Shown here: positions 51,962 through 62,823 of the stretch, piece after piece
Layout: the number at the start of each line of letters is the position of its first letter
Position numbering within the stretch: position 1 is the first letter of the stretch
NCBI RefSeq assembly: GCF_030700245.1
Contig: NZ_JAUYZI010000028.1
Coordinates: 22,855 to 86,854 of the forward strand
DNA length: 64,000 bases
Direction: 5' to 3'
From: Methylobacterium amylolyticum
Lineage (GTDB): Bacteria > Pseudomonadota > Alphaproteobacteria > Rhizobiales > Beijerinckiaceae
Position numbers and translations under genes: made by a program
Notes under the pieces: model-generated
Told to the model about the DNA's origin: nothing
The model's input: the letters and a program-made list of their open reading frames with translations, nothing else
Database searches by the model: none

Positions 51962-52588
51962 ATGGCGCGCCAGCCCACCCTGGAGTTCTGGTACGAGTTC
52001 GCCTCGACCTACTCGCACCTCGCGGCCCAGCGCATCGGGGCGGCGGCGGAGGCGGCGGGCGTGGCGGTGCGCTGGCGGCCGTTCCTGCTCGGTCCGCTCT
52101 TCGCCGCGCAGGGGTGGACCACCTCGCCGTTCAACGTCTACCCGGCCAAGGGCCGCAACATGTGGCGCGACCTGGAGCGCGAGGCCGCCCGCCACGGCCT
52201 GCCGCCGATCACCCGGCCCGACCCGTTCCCGCAGAACAGCCTCAGCGCCGTGCGCGTGGCGGTGCTCGGCCAGGATCAGGACTGGCTGGTGCCGTTCTCG
52301 AAGGCGGTGTTCTCCGCGAGCTTCTCCGAGGGGCGCTCCATCGCCGAGCCGGCGGCGGTGGCCGGGATCCTCGACACGCTCGGCCTCGACGGGACCCAGA
52401 CCGTGCGCGCCGCCGCCTCGGAGGCCAACAAGACCCGGCTGCGCGTCAACGTCGAGGAGGCGCGCTCGCGCGGGATCTACGGCGCCCCGACCTTCCTGAC
52501 CGAGGACGGCGAGCTGTTCTGGGGCAACGACCGGCTGGAACGGGCGCTGGACTGGGCGGTCGGCGACCGGCCTGGCGGCCTGCGGTAG
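51962..52588 (+). CDS. 2-hydroxychromene-2-carboxylate isomerase family protein
   Basis: A 208-residue thioredoxin-fold protein of the DsbA-like HCCA isomerase (kappa GST) family. The active-site region F-W-Y-E-F-A-S-T-Y-S (about residues 9-18) has Ser where DsbA has a Cys pair, as in glutathione-dependent isomerases. The segments PFLLGPLF and GAPTFL (with the cis-Pro) are typical. The founding enzyme acts in naphthalene degradation, but no such pathway is nearby, so the substrate is unknown. No signal peptide is present. It diverges from argG. Confidence 0.88.
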   Translation: MARQPTLEFWYEFASTYSHLAAQRIGAAAEAAGVAVRWRPFLLGPLFAAQGWTTSPFNVYPAKGRNMWRDLEREAARHGLPPITRPDPFPQNSLSAVRVAVLGQDQDWLVPFSKAVFSASFSEGRSIAEPAAVAGILDTLGLDGTQTVRAAASEANKTRLRVNVEEARSRGIYGAPTFLTEDGELFWGNDRLERALDWAVGDRPGGLR

Positions 52589-52677
52589 ATCCGGGACGCG
52601 GCGCCGCCTTGCCGCGGCCGGGATTGCCGGATAGCGGCCGGGCCGCGGCGCCCGCCGCGACTGACCCGGGATCCGGA

Positions 52678-53382
52678 ATGCCCCTCGACCGCCGCCGCCT
52701 CCTCACCGCTGCCGCGACCTGCGCCGCAGCCGGCGCCGCCGGCCTCGCACCGGGGCGGGCCGCCGCCCAATCCTACGGCCAGCGCGTCGCGGTCACGGGC
52801 GACGACGGCAAGGCGGTCGCCAACTCGGTGCTGCCCGGCGAGATCACCGGCCAGATCCCGGCGCTGCGCGGCGTCACCTATGCCGGCCCCAGGGACGCCG
52901 ACACCACGCTCTACGAGTTCTTCGACTTCAACTGCCCCTACTGCCGCAAGGCGGCGGCCGACGTGATGGCGCTCAACGAGACCGACCCGACCCTGCGGAT
53001 CGGCCTCGTACAGAATCCGATCCTGTCGCCGCAATCGGCGCAGGCGGCCAAGGTGATGCTCGCCGTGCAGCGCAAGCTCGGCTCGGCCGCCGCCTGGGGC
53101 TTCTACCGCACGCTCCTGTCCAAGCCCGGCCGGATCGACGGCCCCGGAGCGCTCGCCGCCGCCGCGGCGCTGGGCGTGCCGCAGGCGGAGCTGGAGGAGA
53201 TCGCCGACAGCGAGGAGGTGCGCCTCGCCCTGAAGAGCCAGATGCGGATGGCGGCCGATCTCGGCCTCTACGCCACGCCCTCCTACGTGCTCGGCAACGG
53301 CGGCATCCTCGGCCATCCGGGCGCCCGCGCCCTGGCGAAGATGATCGCCAGCACCCGGCGCTGCGACCGGCTGGCCTGCTGA
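52678..53382 (+). CDS. Secreted DsbA-family thiol oxidoreductase
   Basis: A 234-residue periplasmic thioredoxin-fold protein. The N-terminus with R-R-R-L-L-T and a hydrophobic stretch to about residue 30 is a twin-arginine-like signal. The active site is C-P-Y-C (Cys86 and Cys89) in F-F-D-F-N-C-P-Y-C. The cis-Pro loop is A-T-P-S-Y-V. Two extra cysteines lie at the C-terminus. This matches DsbA/BdbD-type proteins used in disulfide formation or isomerisation. A DsbB partner is not nearby. It follows the isomerase gene by 89 bases. Confidence 0.88.
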   Translation: MPLDRRRLLTAAATCAAAGAAGLAPGRAAAQSYGQRVAVTGDDGKAVANSVLPGEITGQIPALRGVTYAGPRDADTTLYEFFDFNCPYCRKAAADVMALNETDPTLRIGLVQNPILSPQSAQAAKVMLAVQRKLGSAAAWGFYRTLLSKPGRIDGPGALAAAAALGVPQAELEEIADSEEVRLALKSQMRMAADLGLYATPSYVLGNGGILGHPGARALAKMIASTRRCDRLAC

Positions 53383-53400
53383 AGAGACCACCTACGGATC

Positions 53401-53428
53401 GCGTCCGTGCTTGCGCTGGCACGGACGC
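53401..53428. repeat. Perfect 10-bp inverted repeat after dsbA-like gene
   Basis: GCGTCCGTGC (53401-53410) pairs perfectly with GCACGGACGC (53419-53428) around eight bases. There is no T-run. It marks the left edge of the DUF4926/DUF6883 gene pair and may end the dsbA-like transcript. Confidence 0.6.
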
Positions 53429-53451
53429 AGAGCCAGACTGCTCCACTGAGG

Positions 53452-53727
53452 ATGCGAGGCTCAACCGTGACGTTCGCAGGTCCAGACCGTCCCGCCTTCA
53501 CGAGCCGCGAGCGCGGGCGCCGCTTCGCGATCGATGAGCTCGATAGCGTGACCCTCGCTGTCGAGGCGCGGACCGACGATGGTGAGGCCGTGCCGGCCGG
53601 CACGGTGGGGACCGTCGTGGCCGTCTGGGGCGAAGCGGAAGCGTTCGACATCGAGTTCGACGCACCGTTCACGGGTCTCGCCACGCTGACGCGCGAGCAA
53701 CTGCGGGATCACCGCAGCCGCCGGTGA
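53452..53727 (+). CDS. DUF4926-like protein
   Basis: A 91-residue protein. The core IDELDSVTLAVE, then G-T-V-G-T-V-V-A-V-W-G, matches DUF4926, a small beta-barrel-like family of unknown function. The segment has slightly lower GC than its neighbours. The start is uncertain: an ATG at 53452, GTG codons at 53407 and 53467 are all possible, and the conserved part begins further in. The stop overlaps the start of the next gene by one base (TGATG). This coupling suggests a two-gene module. Confidence 0.7.
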   Translation: MRGSTVTFAGPDRPAFTSRERGRRFAIDELDSVTLAVEARTDDGEAVPAGTVGTVVAVWGEAEAFDIEFDAPFTGLATLTREQLRDHRSRR

Positions 53728-54083
53728 TGCGGCCGTACATCGCGTGGCCGGCCGGGTTCAACGTCCCGCTCTCCAAGGTGACGGGCTACCTGCTCGATCC
53801 GGCAGGCGGCAGTCCGGCAAAAGCGCGGTGGTGGCTCGCGCAGGGCTTCTCGATCGCTCGACCGGATGAACTGGCAGCGGCGCTGTTCGAGCACACGTCG
53901 GCCGCCAACTTCGTCGGCATCCGCGTGCCGCAACGGCTCTGGGGGCACCGGCTCGTCTTCGAAGGGCCGATCCGGACGCCCATCGCCGCGATGCCGCGGG
54001 TCCGCTCCGTCTGGCAGGTCGCAGCCGGCACGGTCCACGGCGTGCAGGGCATCGCCGATCTCGTGACAGCGCATCGGATCTGA
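53727..54083 (+). CDS. DUF6883-like protein
   Basis: A 118-residue protein. The segment V-P-L-S-K-V-T-G-Y-L-L (about residues 13-23), the KARWWLAQGFS region and V-T-A-H-R-I at the end fit DUF6883 proteins, which I recall as frequent partners of DUF4926. The fold and activity are unknown. The ATG at 53727 overlaps the previous stop (TGATG); a GTG one codon earlier is also possible. Coupled small genes of this kind are often toxin-antitoxin or contact-dependent modules, but no such motif is seen and this is only a guess. Confidence 0.65.
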   Translation: MRPYIAWPAGFNVPLSKVTGYLLDPAGGSPAKARWWLAQGFSIARPDELAAALFEHTSAANFVGIRVPQRLWGHRLVFEGPIRTPIAAMPRVRSVWQVAAGTVHGVQGIADLVTAHRI

Positions 54084-54136
54084 CGCGCCCCGGCAATCCT
54101 CCTCCCCCAGTTGAGTATCGAAACGCCCGATTCATA

Positions 54137-54160
54137 CGGAAGTGGTCGGTCACACTTCCG
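54137..54160. repeat. Perfect 8-bp inverted repeat upstream of atpH
   Basis: CGGAAGTG (54137-54144) and CACTTCCG (54153-54160) flank eight bases. It lies between the DUF6883-like gene and atpH, as either an upstream transcript end or an operator. The remaining 200 bases before atpH show no gene and should contain the atp promoter, which I cannot place. Confidence 0.5.
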
Positions 54161-54365
54161 CCGCGCTGTCGCGCACCCGGAACCCTCGCCTTGCGCCGGT
54201 CCGTTCCGCCATGCTAGGCGGTCGCCGCGCCGGTCGGGGGCGGTTCCGCCCGATCCGATGCCGGCGCGATCCCAAGTCCTGGACGAAGTCCTTGGCCGGC
54301 CTCGCCACCGTCTTCTCGACCGTCGAGGCCGGGGACGGGCGGGCAACGAGAGAAGAGAGCGACGG

Positions 54366-54938
54366 GTGGCGCAGAACGGTTCCGAGGCTGGTCCCCTGGT
54401 CGCAGGCGTGGCGGGCCGGTACGCTTCCGCCCTGTTCGAGCTGGCCCGCGACGAGCGCCAGACCGACGCGGTCCTGGCGTCGCTCGACGCCTTCGACGCC
54501 CTGCTGAAGGAGAGCGCCGACCTGCGCCGCCTCGTGCGCAGCCCGGTCTTCAGCGCCGAGGAGCAGGCCGCCGCCGTCGGCGCCGTCCTCGACAAGGCCG
54601 GCATCACCGGGCTCGCCGCCAACTTCATCCGGCTGGTGGCCACCAACCGCCGCCTGTTCGCGCTGCCGGACATGATCCGGGCGTTCCGCGCCCTGGTGCG
54701 CGAGGGCAAGGGCATCGTCTCCGCCGAGGTGCGGGTGGCCGAGAAGCCCTCCGACGCCCTGATCGAGGAGATCCGCAGCTCCCTGCGCGACATCGCCAAG
54801 GCCGACGTCGACGTCGACCTCGTGGTCGATCCCAGCCTGATCGGCGGCCTCGTCGTGAAGATGGGCTCGCGCATGGTCGACGCCTCGCTCAAGACCAAGC
54901 TCAACGGCATCCGCCTCGCGATGCGCGCCGCCCGCTAG
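54366..54938 (+). CDS. atpH: ATP synthase F1 delta subunit
   Basis: A 190-residue delta subunit, part of the peripheral stalk that holds the F1 head to Fo. The N-terminal helical bundle starts with VAGRYASALFELA (about residues 14-26), the usual opening of the family. The C-terminal part has the VDPSLIGGLVVKMGSRMVD segment, also typical. The GTG at 54366 follows a GAGAGAAGAGAG stretch. It is the first gene of the F1 operon atpH-A-G-D-C; Fo genes lie elsewhere, as usual in alphaproteobacteria. Confidence 0.93.
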   Translation: MAQNGSEAGPLVAGVAGRYASALFELARDERQTDAVLASLDAFDALLKESADLRRLVRSPVFSAEEQAAAVGAVLDKAGITGLAANFIRLVATNRRLFALPDMIRAFRALVREGKGIVSAEVRVAEKPSDALIEEIRSSLRDIAKADVDVDLVVDPSLIGGLVVKMGSRMVDASLKTKLNGIRLAMRAAR

Positions 54939-54994
54939 CGCCCGCATCCGACCCGAACACGCGACACGAACGCATCAGCGACAGAGGCCCGAGA

Positions 54995-56524
<1,530 letters not shown>

Positions 56525-56535
56525 GGCGCCGTCAC

Positions 56536-56706
56536 TTCCCTCCCCGCCGATCTCGGGCTTGTCCGAGATTGGGTTTGCGCTTGCCTAGATCGGGCAAGCC
56601 CGATCTAGGTGGGGAGGGGTAGGGGTGGGGGTGGTGCAGGAGGCACCGCCCCGCTCGATCCGGAACCACCCCCACCTCCGGCTCCTCCCCACAAGGGGGA
56701 GGAGAG
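56536..56706. repeat. G/C palindrome family, copy between atpA and atpG
   Basis: The main element has GGGGTGGGGGTGGTGC on the left and ACCACCCCCACCT on the right, with GGCACCGCCCCGC between. A second perfect palindrome, CCTAGATCGGGC-AA-GCCCGATCTAGG (56584-56609), lies at its left end. It fills almost the whole 206-base gap inside the F1 operon. It would fold in the mRNA and might set subunit stoichiometry. Confidence 0.75.
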
Positions 56707-56730
56707 GCCCACTGCGACGGACCCCGCCCG

Positions 56731-57621
56731 ATGCCGAGTTTGAAGGACCTGCGCAACCGCATCACCTCGGTGAAGGCGACGCAGAAGATCACCAAGGCCA
56801 TGCAGATGGTCGCCGCGGCCAAGCTGCGCCGCGCGCAGATGGCGGCCGAGGCCGGCCGGCCCTTCGCCGAGAAGATGTCGGCCGTGCTCGGCAACCTCGC
56901 GGGCAACCTCATCGGCGGCGTCGGCGCCCCGCGCCTGCTCGCCGGCACCGGCTCGGAGCAGACCCACCTGCTGGTCGTCTGCACCGGCGACCGGGGGCTC
57001 GCCGGCGCGTTCAACTCGTCGATCGCCCGCCTCGCGGTGCGCGAGTACGCCCAGAAGCTCCAGGCCGAGGGCAAGACCGTCAAGATCATGACGGTCGGCA
57101 AGAAGGGCTACGACCTGCTGCGGCGCCAGTACCGCGACCAGATCATCGACAACATGGACATCCGCGGCAACAAGCCGGTGGATTACGAGTTCGCCTCCGA
57201 GATCGCCCACAAGATCCTGACCCGCTTCGAGGCCGGCGAGTTCGACGTCGCGACGCTGTTCTACGCCGAGTTCCGCTCGGTGATCTCGCAGATCCCGACC
57301 GCGCAGCGGCTGATCCCGGCCGAGCTTCCCGCCGCCGAGGCGGGTGCGAAGAGCGCGGGCGGCGACGCGGCGCTGGAATTCGAGCCCTCCGAGGAGGCGA
57401 TCCTGGAGACGCTGCTGCCGCAGAACCTGACGGTCCAGGTCTACCGGGCCCTCCTCGAGAACGCCGCGTCCGAGCAGGGCGCGCGCATGAGCGCCATGGA
57501 CTCGGCCACCCGCAACGCGGGCGAGATGATCAAGAAGCAGACGCTGGTCTACAACCGCACGCGTCAGGCCATGATCACCAAGGAACTCATCGAGATCATC
57601 TCGGGCGCCGAAGCCCTGTGA
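56731..57621 (+). CDS. atpG: ATP synthase F1 gamma subunit
   Basis: A 296-residue gamma subunit, the rotating central shaft. The N-terminal helix has the MPSLKDLRNRITSVKATQKI opening. The helix VAAAKLRRAQMAAEA follows. The GDRGLAGAFNSS segment and the final MSAMDSATRNAGEMI helix are hallmarks. The length fits. It lies after a palindromic repeat and is followed by a small coiled-coil gene and then atpD. In most genomes atpG and atpD are directly adjacent. Confidence 0.97.
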   Translation: MPSLKDLRNRITSVKATQKITKAMQMVAAAKLRRAQMAAEAGRPFAEKMSAVLGNLAGNLIGGVGAPRLLAGTGSEQTHLLVVCTGDRGLAGAFNSSIARLAVREYAQKLQAEGKTVKIMTVGKKGYDLLRRQYRDQIIDNMDIRGNKPVDYEFASEIAHKILTRFEAGEFDVATLFYAEFRSVISQIPTAQRLIPAELPAAEAGAKSAGGDAALEFEPSEEAILETLLPQNLTVQVYRALLENAASEQGARMSAMDSATRNAGEMIKKQTLVYNRTRQAMITKELIEIISGAEAL

Positions 57622-57649
57622 TACGATCGGCGCCGGGAGGCGTCGCAGC

Positions 57650-57853
57650 ATGACGGACGAGGTCGAGAATCTGGTTCTGGAACACCTGCGGGCCCTGCGC
57701 CGCGAGGTATCCGAGGCCCGCCTCGATCTGAAAGAGGTGAAGTCGCGGCTGACCGCCGTCGAGATGCAGGTCGCGACCGTCAACGGGCGCATGGACCGCT
57801 TCGACGAGCGTCTCGCCCGCATCGAACTCCGGCTGGAGCTTCAGGACGCCTGA
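57650..57853 (+). CDS. Small coiled-coil protein between atpG and atpD
   Basis: A 67-residue protein, wholly helical and charged, with heptad-like spacing of Leu and Val (MTDEVENLVLEHLRALRREV at the start, then an RLTAVEMQ segment and R-I-E-L-R-L-E-L at the end). It has no membrane segment. A GGGAGG ribosome site lies ten bases before the ATG. I recall short proteins of this pattern in many Rhizobiales genomes without a known function. Its place in the F1 operon is unusual. It could be a stray insertion or an accessory of ATP synthase; sequence alone does not decide. Confidence 0.75.
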   Translation: MTDEVENLVLEHLRALRREVSEARLDLKEVKSRLTAVEMQVATVNGRMDRFDERLARIELRLELQDA

Positions 57854-57922
57854 GGCACGGCCGACATGGCAAAGGACACGGCTCGGCGCGGCCCCGCGTC
57901 GGCAGCGAGTACGAGGATGGAC

Positions 57923-59383
<1,461 letters not shown>

Positions 59384-59387
59384 GCCG

Positions 59388-59501
59388 CTCCCCCCTCCCC
59401 CTTGCGGGGAGGGGTAGGGGTGGGGGTGGTTCAGATGGGACCGCCGCGCTGCATCCGGCACCACCCCCACCTCCACCTCCTCCCCGCAAAGGGGAGGAGA
59501 G
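59388..59501. repeat. G/C palindrome family, copy between atpD and atpC
   Basis: Left block CCTTGCGGGGAGGGG and GGGGTGGGGGTGGTTCAG pair with right block CACCACCCCCACCTCCAC and CTCCTCCCCGCAAAGG. This is the cleanest copy in the window, with long G/C arms. It fills the 146-base gap between atpD and atpC, so it is a second palindrome within the F1 operon. Confidence 0.8.
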
Positions 59502-59529
59502 CGCGTCGCGGATCCGGGATCGTCCTGAG

Positions 59530-59931
59530 ATGGCCACCTTCCACTTCGATTTCGTCGGCCCCGAGCGGACGCTGTACTCCGGCGAGGTCACCGCCGTGCA
59601 GTTGCCCGGCACCGAGGGCGAGATGACCGTGATGCCGGGCCACGCGCCCGTGCTGACCTCCCTGCGGGTCGGGGTGATCGTGATCACCGAGAGCCAGGGC
59701 TCGGGCAAGCGCATCTACGTCCGCGGCGGTTTCGCCGATATCGGCCCGAACGCGGTGACCGTGCTCGCCGAGCGCGCGGCGCCGATCGAGGAACTGTCGC
59801 AAGAGTCGCTCGACAAGGACATCGAGGCGGTCGAGCTGCAGCGCGACGCCACCGAGAACCTGAGCAAGCGCGAGGCGCTGAACGCCCAGATCGTCCAGCT
59901 CCAGGAGACCAAGGCGCTGCTGAAGCTCTGA
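59530..59931 (+). CDS. atpC: ATP synthase F1 epsilon subunit
   Basis: A 133-residue epsilon subunit, a regulatory part of the rotor. The N-terminal beta sandwich opens with F-D-F-V-G-P-E-R-T-L-Y-S-G. The segment LPGTEGEMTVMPGHAPV (about residues 25-41) is diagnostic, as is V-R-G-G-F-A-D-I. A C-terminal helical hairpin follows (about 88-133). The ATG at 59530 follows a palindromic repeat. A strong terminator lies 21 bases beyond the stop codon and closes the operon. Confidence 0.95.
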   Translation: MATFHFDFVGPERTLYSGEVTAVQLPGTEGEMTVMPGHAPVLTSLRVGVIVITESQGSGKRIYVRGGFADIGPNAVTVLAERAAPIEELSQESLDKDIEAVELQRDATENLSKREALNAQIVQLQETKALLKL

Positions 59932-59952
59932 GCCGGACCGCCTAGGGACACG

Positions 59953-59983
59953 CCGCCCGCGATGGCATCGCGGGCGGTTTTTT
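59953..59983 (+). terminator. Rho-independent terminator of the F1 operon
   Basis: CCGCCCGCGAT (59953-59963) pairs perfectly with ATCGCGGGCGG (59967-59977) around a 3-base loop and is followed by six T. The last T is the first base of the convergent CCA-transferase stop region, so the site may also help end that transcript. Confidence 0.92.
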
Positions 59984-61224
59984 CATGCCTCTCGCGCCGC
60001 TGCGAGAGCCCGCGCCAGCAGGGCCGCCTCGGCCTCCGCTCCGGTCGGACAGCCCTGGTCGAGCCAAGCCCGCCGCGCGGCCGCCAGCCCCCGCCCGATC
60101 GCCGGTCCCGGCCGGATGCCGCGCGCCACGAGGTCGGCGCCGGTGACCGGAAACACCGGGGCCGCGCCCGCCCCGCTCAGGGTCGCCACCGCCGCGCGGG
60201 CCTCGGGCGTCACCGCCGGGCGCGGTTCACCCGCGAGGATCGCGAGCACGTCCGCCAGGAGCGCGGGGCCGTGGATCGCCGCCAGCGCCCGCGCCGCGTC
60301 GGCTTCCAGCACCGGCAGCCCGTGCAGGGCCGCCAGCACGGCGGCGTAGCCCGTCAGCACCGTCTCCTCGGCCCGCGACAGGCGCAGGCGCTCGCGCAGC
60401 CGCTCCGCGTCGTGATGGCCCGCGACGCTCAGCGCGGCGAGCCGCAGGGCCGGGGCCTGACCCGCCGCGTGGCTGCGCCCGAACCGGCCACGTTCGGCCA
60501 CGCCGCCGGTGATCCGCTGGAGCAGGCCGGTATCGCCGAGCGTCGCGATCATCAGCGGGGCGCCCGGCGCCGTCAGCAGCTTGAGGAACTCGGCGCGGAC
60601 CCGCTCGCGCGACAGGCGGTCGAGGGCGTCCCGCGCCGCGATGCAGGCGGCGAGCGCCGGGGCGTCGGGTGCGCCCGCGCCGAAGCGGGCGTGGAAGCGG
60701 AAGAAGCGGAGGATGCGCAGGGCGTCCTCGCGGATCCGGGTGGCCGGATCGCCGATGAACCGCACCCGGCCGGCTTCGAGATCGGGGATCCCGCCGACCG
60801 GATCGTGCAAGGTGCCGTCGGCGCCGAGCGAGAGCGCGTTGACGGTGAAGTCGCGCCGCTCGGCGTCCCGGCGAAAGTCGCCGCCGAAGCGCACGATCGC
60901 GTGGCGGCCGTCGGTCTCGACATCCTCGCGCAGGGTGGTGACCTCGACCGGCCCCTCCCCCGTCACCAGGGTGATCGTGCCGTGGGCGATGCCGGTCGGC
61001 ACCGCCTTGAGCCCCGCCCGCCGCGCCCGCTCCAGCACGGCGTCGGGCAGCAGCGTGGTGGCGAGATCGACGTCGGCGGCCGGGTGGCCGAGCAGGGCGT
61101 CGCGCACGCAGCCCCCCACCAGCCGGGTCTCGGCTCCGGGGGCATCGAGGGCGGTGAGCGCCGCCCGGACGCCGCCGCGGGCGAGCAGGGCCGCCGGCCC
61201 CGCCCGGTCGAGCGACCGTGTCAC
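59983..61224 (-). CDS. cca: CCA tRNA nucleotidyltransferase-family protein
   Basis: A 413-residue class II nucleotidyltransferase of the CCA-adding/poly(A) polymerase family. The head motif is L-V-G-G-C-V-R-D-A-L-L-G (about residues 31-42), followed by catalytic Asp residues in A-A-D-V-D-L-A. The R-R-D-F-T-V-N-A-L motif and the D-P-x-x-R-I-x-E-D-A-L-R-I-L-R-F-F-R-F segment bind nucleotide. The class matures tRNA 3' ends or adds A tails. The GTG start at 61224 overlaps the stop of the DUF6111 gene. It is the last gene of a four-gene reverse operon. Confidence 0.92.
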   Translation of the reverse strand: MTRSLDRAGPAALLARGGVRAALTALDAPGAETRLVGGCVRDALLGHPAADVDLATTLLPDAVLERARRAGLKAVPTGIAHGTITLVTGEGPVEVTTLREDVETDGRHAIVRFGGDFRRDAERRDFTVNALSLGADGTLHDPVGGIPDLEAGRVRFIGDPATRIREDALRILRFFRFHARFGAGAPDAPALAACIAARDALDRLSRERVRAEFLKLLTAPGAPLMIATLGDTGLLQRITGGVAERGRFGRSHAAGQAPALRLAALSVAGHHDAERLRERLRLSRAEETVLTGYAAVLAALHGLPVLEADAARALAAIHGPALLADVLAILAGEPRPAVTPEARAAVATLSGAGAAPVFPVTGADLVARGIRPGPAIGRGLAAARRAWLDQGCPTGAEAEAALLARALAAAREA

Positions 61225-61478
61225 CGGAACTCGCCCGGCACGAGGCGGCCGTTCTCCATATGCGCGGGGACGTAGCCCCCCGGCCGGCGCTCGGAGAACA
61301 GCCCCTCGTAGACGAGGGAGGCGATGACCACGGCGAGCCCGATCAGGGTGAGGCGCACGAGCTGCGCGTCCCAGTGCTCCCGCCGCAGCGGGTTGCGGCC
61401 GGCGAGCACGAGGTAGAGCAGGAAGAGCCCGAACGGGATCAGGAAGAGGCCGACCTCTTCCAGGACGCGACGCAGCAT
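61221..61478 (-). CDS. DUF6111 membrane protein
   Basis: An 85-residue protein with two membrane helices (about residues 8-25 and 41-60) and a polar tail ending in a P-A-H-M-E-N-G-R-L-V-P-G-E segment. This pattern fits DUF6111, found in Rhizobiales between a Nudix hydrolase and the CCA-transferase gene. The function is unknown. The stop overlaps the start of cca (GTGA). It lies 12 bases after the Nudix gene. Confidence 0.82.
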   Translation of the reverse strand: MLRRVLEEVGLFLIPFGLFLLYLVLAGRNPLRREHWDAQLVRLTLIGLAVVIASLVYEGLFSERRPGGYVPAHMENGRLVPGEFR

Positions 61479-61490
61479 GATGGGGGGACG

Positions 61491-62198
61491 TTAGCGCGGC
61501 GCGGGCCGGCTGTCGCCGGGGGCGGGGCCGCCCTCGGGGTAGAGCCGCTCGCGCAGGTTGTTGAGGATGCCGGCGGTGACGCCCCAGATCAGCCGCTCTC
61601 CGAACGGCATGGCGTAGAACCAGCGGTTCCGGCCCTGCCACTCCCGCGACCGGAGCACGTAGCGCTCCGGGTCCATCAGCACCGGCAGCGGCACCTCGAA
61701 CACCTCGGCCACCTCCTCCGGGTTCGGGCGGAAGGCGGCGCCCGGCGCGACGAGGCCGATCACCGGGGTCACGAGGAAGGCGGTGCCCGACAGGTAGGGG
61801 TCGAGGTAGCCGAGCACCCGCACCGCGTCGGGCTCCAGGCCGATCTCCTCGTGCGCCTCGCGGAGCGCCGCCGCGGCGGGGCCGGGATCGTCGGGGTCGA
61901 TCTTGCCACCGGGGAGCGCCACCTGGCCGGAATGCTGGCGCAGGCCCGCGGCGCGCAGGGTCAGCACCAGGGTCGGGCCGCCTTCGCGGAACACCACCGG
62001 CACCAGCACGGCGGCGCGCCGGTGGGGCGGCGGCGGGATGACGGCCGAACCGTCCGGGTCGAGGGAGTGGTCGCCGCGGGGGTTCGAGGTCGGGTCGTCC
62101 GGCCCCGGGGGCGTCGGCGACAGGCCGGCGGCGGCCCGGGCCAGGAACTCGGCCAGGGGATCGCTCGCGCCTCGGTCGTTCACGCGCCGCGCGCTCAC
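61491..62198 (-). CDS. Nudix hydrolase, CoA pyrophosphatase type
   Basis: A 235-residue hydrolase. The Nudix box G-x5-E-x7-R-E-x-x-E-E-x-G is seen as GGKIDPDDP then ALREAHEEIGL (about residues 115-138). Just before it, L-R-x-H-S-G-Q-V-A-L-P-G-G is typical of CoA pyrophosphatases (NudL), which split coenzyme A to phosphopantetheine and 3',5'-ADP. The substrate is inferred from family. The GTG start at 62198 overlaps the stop of the DUF1285 gene; a second GTG lies five codons in. Confidence 0.88.
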   Translation of the reverse strand: MSARRVNDRGASDPLAEFLARAAAGLSPTPPGPDDPTSNPRGDHSLDPDGSAVIPPPPHRRAAVLVPVVFREGGPTLVLTLRAAGLRQHSGQVALPGGKIDPDDPGPAAAALREAHEEIGLEPDAVRVLGYLDPYLSGTAFLVTPVIGLVAPGAAFRPNPEEVAEVFEVPLPVLMDPERYVLRSREWQGRNRWFYAMPFGERLIWGVTAGILNNLRERLYPEGGPAPGDSRPAPR

Positions 62199-62779
62199 CC
62201 GTCCACGGCCGGGGCGATGGTGTGGAACTGCCCGCCCGCGTAGAGGCCGAGCCAGCGCACGCCCTCGATCTCGCGCGCCTCGGCCATCTCCACGAGGTCG
62301 TAGGTCAGGGCGCGGGTCACCAGGGCCCAGAGGTCGCGGCGCACGTGCAGGTAGGGCTTGAGCGCCCCGTCCGCCGCCTGCTCGAAGCGCAGGCGGTGCT
62401 CGGCATCGACGGGGACGAGGTCGTCGACGTTGGTGCGGAAGGCGATGCGGCGCCCCTCCCCCGCCCCCTCGACCGCCATCTCGACGGCGACGAAGGCCGC
62501 GTCGTCCACGGTGATGCCGACGCTCTCCACCGGCGTGACGAGGCGCGTGCGCCCGTCGGGCTCGCGCCGGAGGATCGTGGAGAACAGCCGCACCATCTTC
62601 GGGCGGCGGATCGGCGCGCCGTTGTGGAACCACGTGCCGTCGGCGGCGATGCGGATGTCGATGTCGCCGCAATCGGGCGGGTTCCAGCGCTCCACCGGCG
62701 GCGGCCCACGCTCGGGCAGGCCGCCGAGCGCCGCGCCGAGGCGGTCCAGGGTCGGGTCGGTGGGCGCGTCCTCGCTCAT
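62195..62779 (-). CDS. DUF1285 protein
   Basis: A 194-residue cytoplasmic protein. The segment DIRIAADGTWFHNGAPI (about residues 39-55) and later YAGGQFHTIAPA are the recognisable parts of DUF1285, a beta-rich family of unknown function in proteobacteria. It starts the operon DUF1285 - Nudix - DUF6111 - cca and its stop overlaps the Nudix start. The order recurs in Rhizobiales, which suggests a link to tRNA or cofactor metabolism, but no role is proven. Confidence 0.85.
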   Translation of the reverse strand: MSEDAPTDPTLDRLGAALGGLPERGPPPVERWNPPDCGDIDIRIAADGTWFHNGAPIRRPKMVRLFSTILRREPDGRTRLVTPVESVGITVDDAAFVAVEMAVEGAGEGRRIAFRTNVDDLVPVDAEHRLRFEQAADGALKPYLHVRRDLWALVTRALTYDLVEMAEAREIEGVRWLGLYAGGQFHTIAPAVDG

Positions 62780-62823
62780 GGCCCGTCAGATAGCGCCCGA
62801 CCCGGCCCTCGGACACGGGGGGC

